From Azoarcus sp. (GTDB lineage Bacteria > Pseudomonadota > Gammaproteobacteria > Burkholderiales > Rhodocyclaceae), in assembly GCA_030656215.1 (NCBI GenBank), contig JAUSOD010000008.1:1-64000 (forward strand): a DNA stretch of 64,000 bases, in the 5' to 3' direction. Shown in pieces: positions 63,304-64,000 of this stretch. The position numbers and the translations under genes were made by a program. Positions within the stretch are counted from its first letter, which is position 1. Every line of letters begins with the position of its first letter. The notes beneath the pieces were generated by a model, which was not told the DNA's origin, did not search any database, and worked only from the letters and a program-made list of their open reading frames with translations.

Positions 63304-64000
63304 GATGGTTCGCCGGTGTCGGTCGCAGATGGCGACAGGCTGGAAAGCGGTAACTCGATGGTGAAGGTGCTGCCTTGCCCATACGCAGTGGTGGCAAAAA
63401 GCCGGCCGCGATGTTGGCGCACGATGTCTTGCGCGAGCGACAAGCCGAGTCCGGTACCCTTGCCGGCGGGCTTGGTGGTGAAGAAAGGGTCGAAAATCCG
63501 CGCGATATGCTCCGGCGCGATCCCGCTGCCGGTGTCGATGATGCGGATAAGGATGTTGCCTGCCTCGATCCCGGTGCGCACGGTGATACTGCCCTGGGTT
63601 TTGATCGCCTGGGCGGCGTTGGCGAGCAGGTTGAGAAACACCTGGTTGAGCATCGACGGCACGCACCAGACTTCGGGCAGGCTGCCGTATTCGCGGATGA
63701 CTTCTGCCTTGTGCTTGAGCTCATAGCGCAGGATGTTGAGGGTGGAGTCGAGCCCGCGATGAAGATCCGTGAACTGCCACTCCTGTTCACCGACACGCGA
63801 AAAATCCTTCAGGTCGCGGACGATGCGCTGAACGCGCTCGAGCCCGTCGCGGGTCTCGGCCAGCAGCGCGGGCAGGTCGTCACGCAGAAAATCGATATCC
63901 GCCGCCTGGTAGTCGGCCTCGGCCTGCGCGCATCCTGGCGTGTCGCCGGCGGCGCTGCGGTAGGCTTCGAGTACGGCGAAAAGCTGGCCCACATAGCGTT
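63300..64000 (-). CDS. Histidine kinase, C-terminal part (5' end beyond window)
   Basis: Only the last 233 or so residues are visible. N-box VFLNLLANAAQAI, G-boxes DTGSGIAPEH and FTTKPAGKGTGLGLSLAQD and the final ATPase strands are present; the H-box is outside the window. It ends at 63300 with an ATGA overlap to the HD-GYP gene. The start is not in the window; the GTG at 63992 is an internal codon. Confidence 0.85.
   Translation of the reverse strand, partial: RYVGQLFAVLEAYRSAAGDTPGCAQAEADYQAADIDFLRDDLPALLAETRDGLERVQRIVRDLKDFSRVGEQEWQFTDLHRGLDSTLNILRYELKHKAEVIREYGSLPEVWCVPSMLNQVFLNLLANAAQAIKTQGSITVRTGIEAGNILIRIIDTGSGIAPEHIARIFDPFFTTKPAGKGTGLGLSLAQDIVRQHRGRLFATTAYGQGSTFTIELPLSSLSPSATDTGEPS

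Overview
The window looks like a chromosomal segment of a high-GC betaproteobacterium of the Rhodocyclales (Thauera/Azoarcus-like). That placement rests on gene content and protein style (ilvB-ilvN-ilvC with pssA, the purN-DUF3108 pair, dense signalling genes, many c-type cytochrome and redox functions). It is inference, not a database result. No rRNA, transposase, phage gene or CRISPR array is visible. There is one tRNA, tRNA-Ser(GCT).

Layout. 1-6.3 kb: an envelope-stress and lipopolysaccharide module on the minus strand, made of a ColRS-like two-component system, a methyltransferase, an InaA/WaaP-type kinase and two YejM-like membrane sulfatase-fold proteins (one cut by the window edge). 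6.4-10.8 kb: phosphatidylserine synthase and branched-chain amino acid synthesis (ilvBNC). 11-28.4 kb: mostly housekeeping genes (miaA, mutL, purN, an RsmB/NOP methyltransferase, a mechanosensitive channel, an acyl desaturase, queD), with a secreted ATP-dependent DNA ligase and a Cache-GGDEF protein lying between miaA and mutL. 28.4-30.4 kb: a small HTH regulator with a repeat- and palindrome-rich promoter, lysC, and the tRNA. 30.4-37 kb: a LitR/CarH-type MerR-cobalamin regulator interrupted by an in-frame TGA, then a CheB-CheR-PAS fusion translationally coupled to a PAS-GGDEF-EAL protein. 37-43 kb: a P2-type cation ATPase ending in a 169-bp palindromic MITE-like element, then a QseBC/PmrAB-like system beside a small secreted protein whose promoter carries a perfect PmrA-type box. 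43-45 kb: a TetR-like regulator and a YdjM-type membrane protein.

45-53 kb is a six-gene minus-strand cluster: a B12-type radical SAM protein, a DraG-fold protein that has lost its metal motifs, an NDH2/SelD-like flavoprotein, an ArsS-like radical SAM protein, a TVP38-mercuric-reductase-like fusion and a TIGR04282-like nucleotide/sugar transferase. It resembles arsenosugar biosynthesis loci but shows no ArsM methyltransferase.

53.3-60.5 kb is the most striking part: an apparent respiratory sulfur-compound (tetrathionate-like) system. It has an octaheme cytochrome c of the OTR family with a membrane cytochrome b, a TtrS-like sensor with a TtrR-like FixJ-type regulator, a stand-alone receiver, a monoheme cytochrome c and a periplasmic triple-rhodanese protein. 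Three transcription starts in it share a previously unlisted operator, TAATCGNAATCRGTTA, with -10-like boxes at matching distances, so the locus reads as one regulon. 60.5-64 kb holds a hemerythrin-histidine kinase, an HD-GYP response regulator and a second histidine kinase cut by the window end, all overlapping by ATGA junctions.

Overall the window combines envelope maintenance, c-di-GMP signalling and redox/sulfur respiration. Starts given here are often inside longer open frames; they were chosen from conserved N-termini, ribosome binding sites and overlaps with neighbours.
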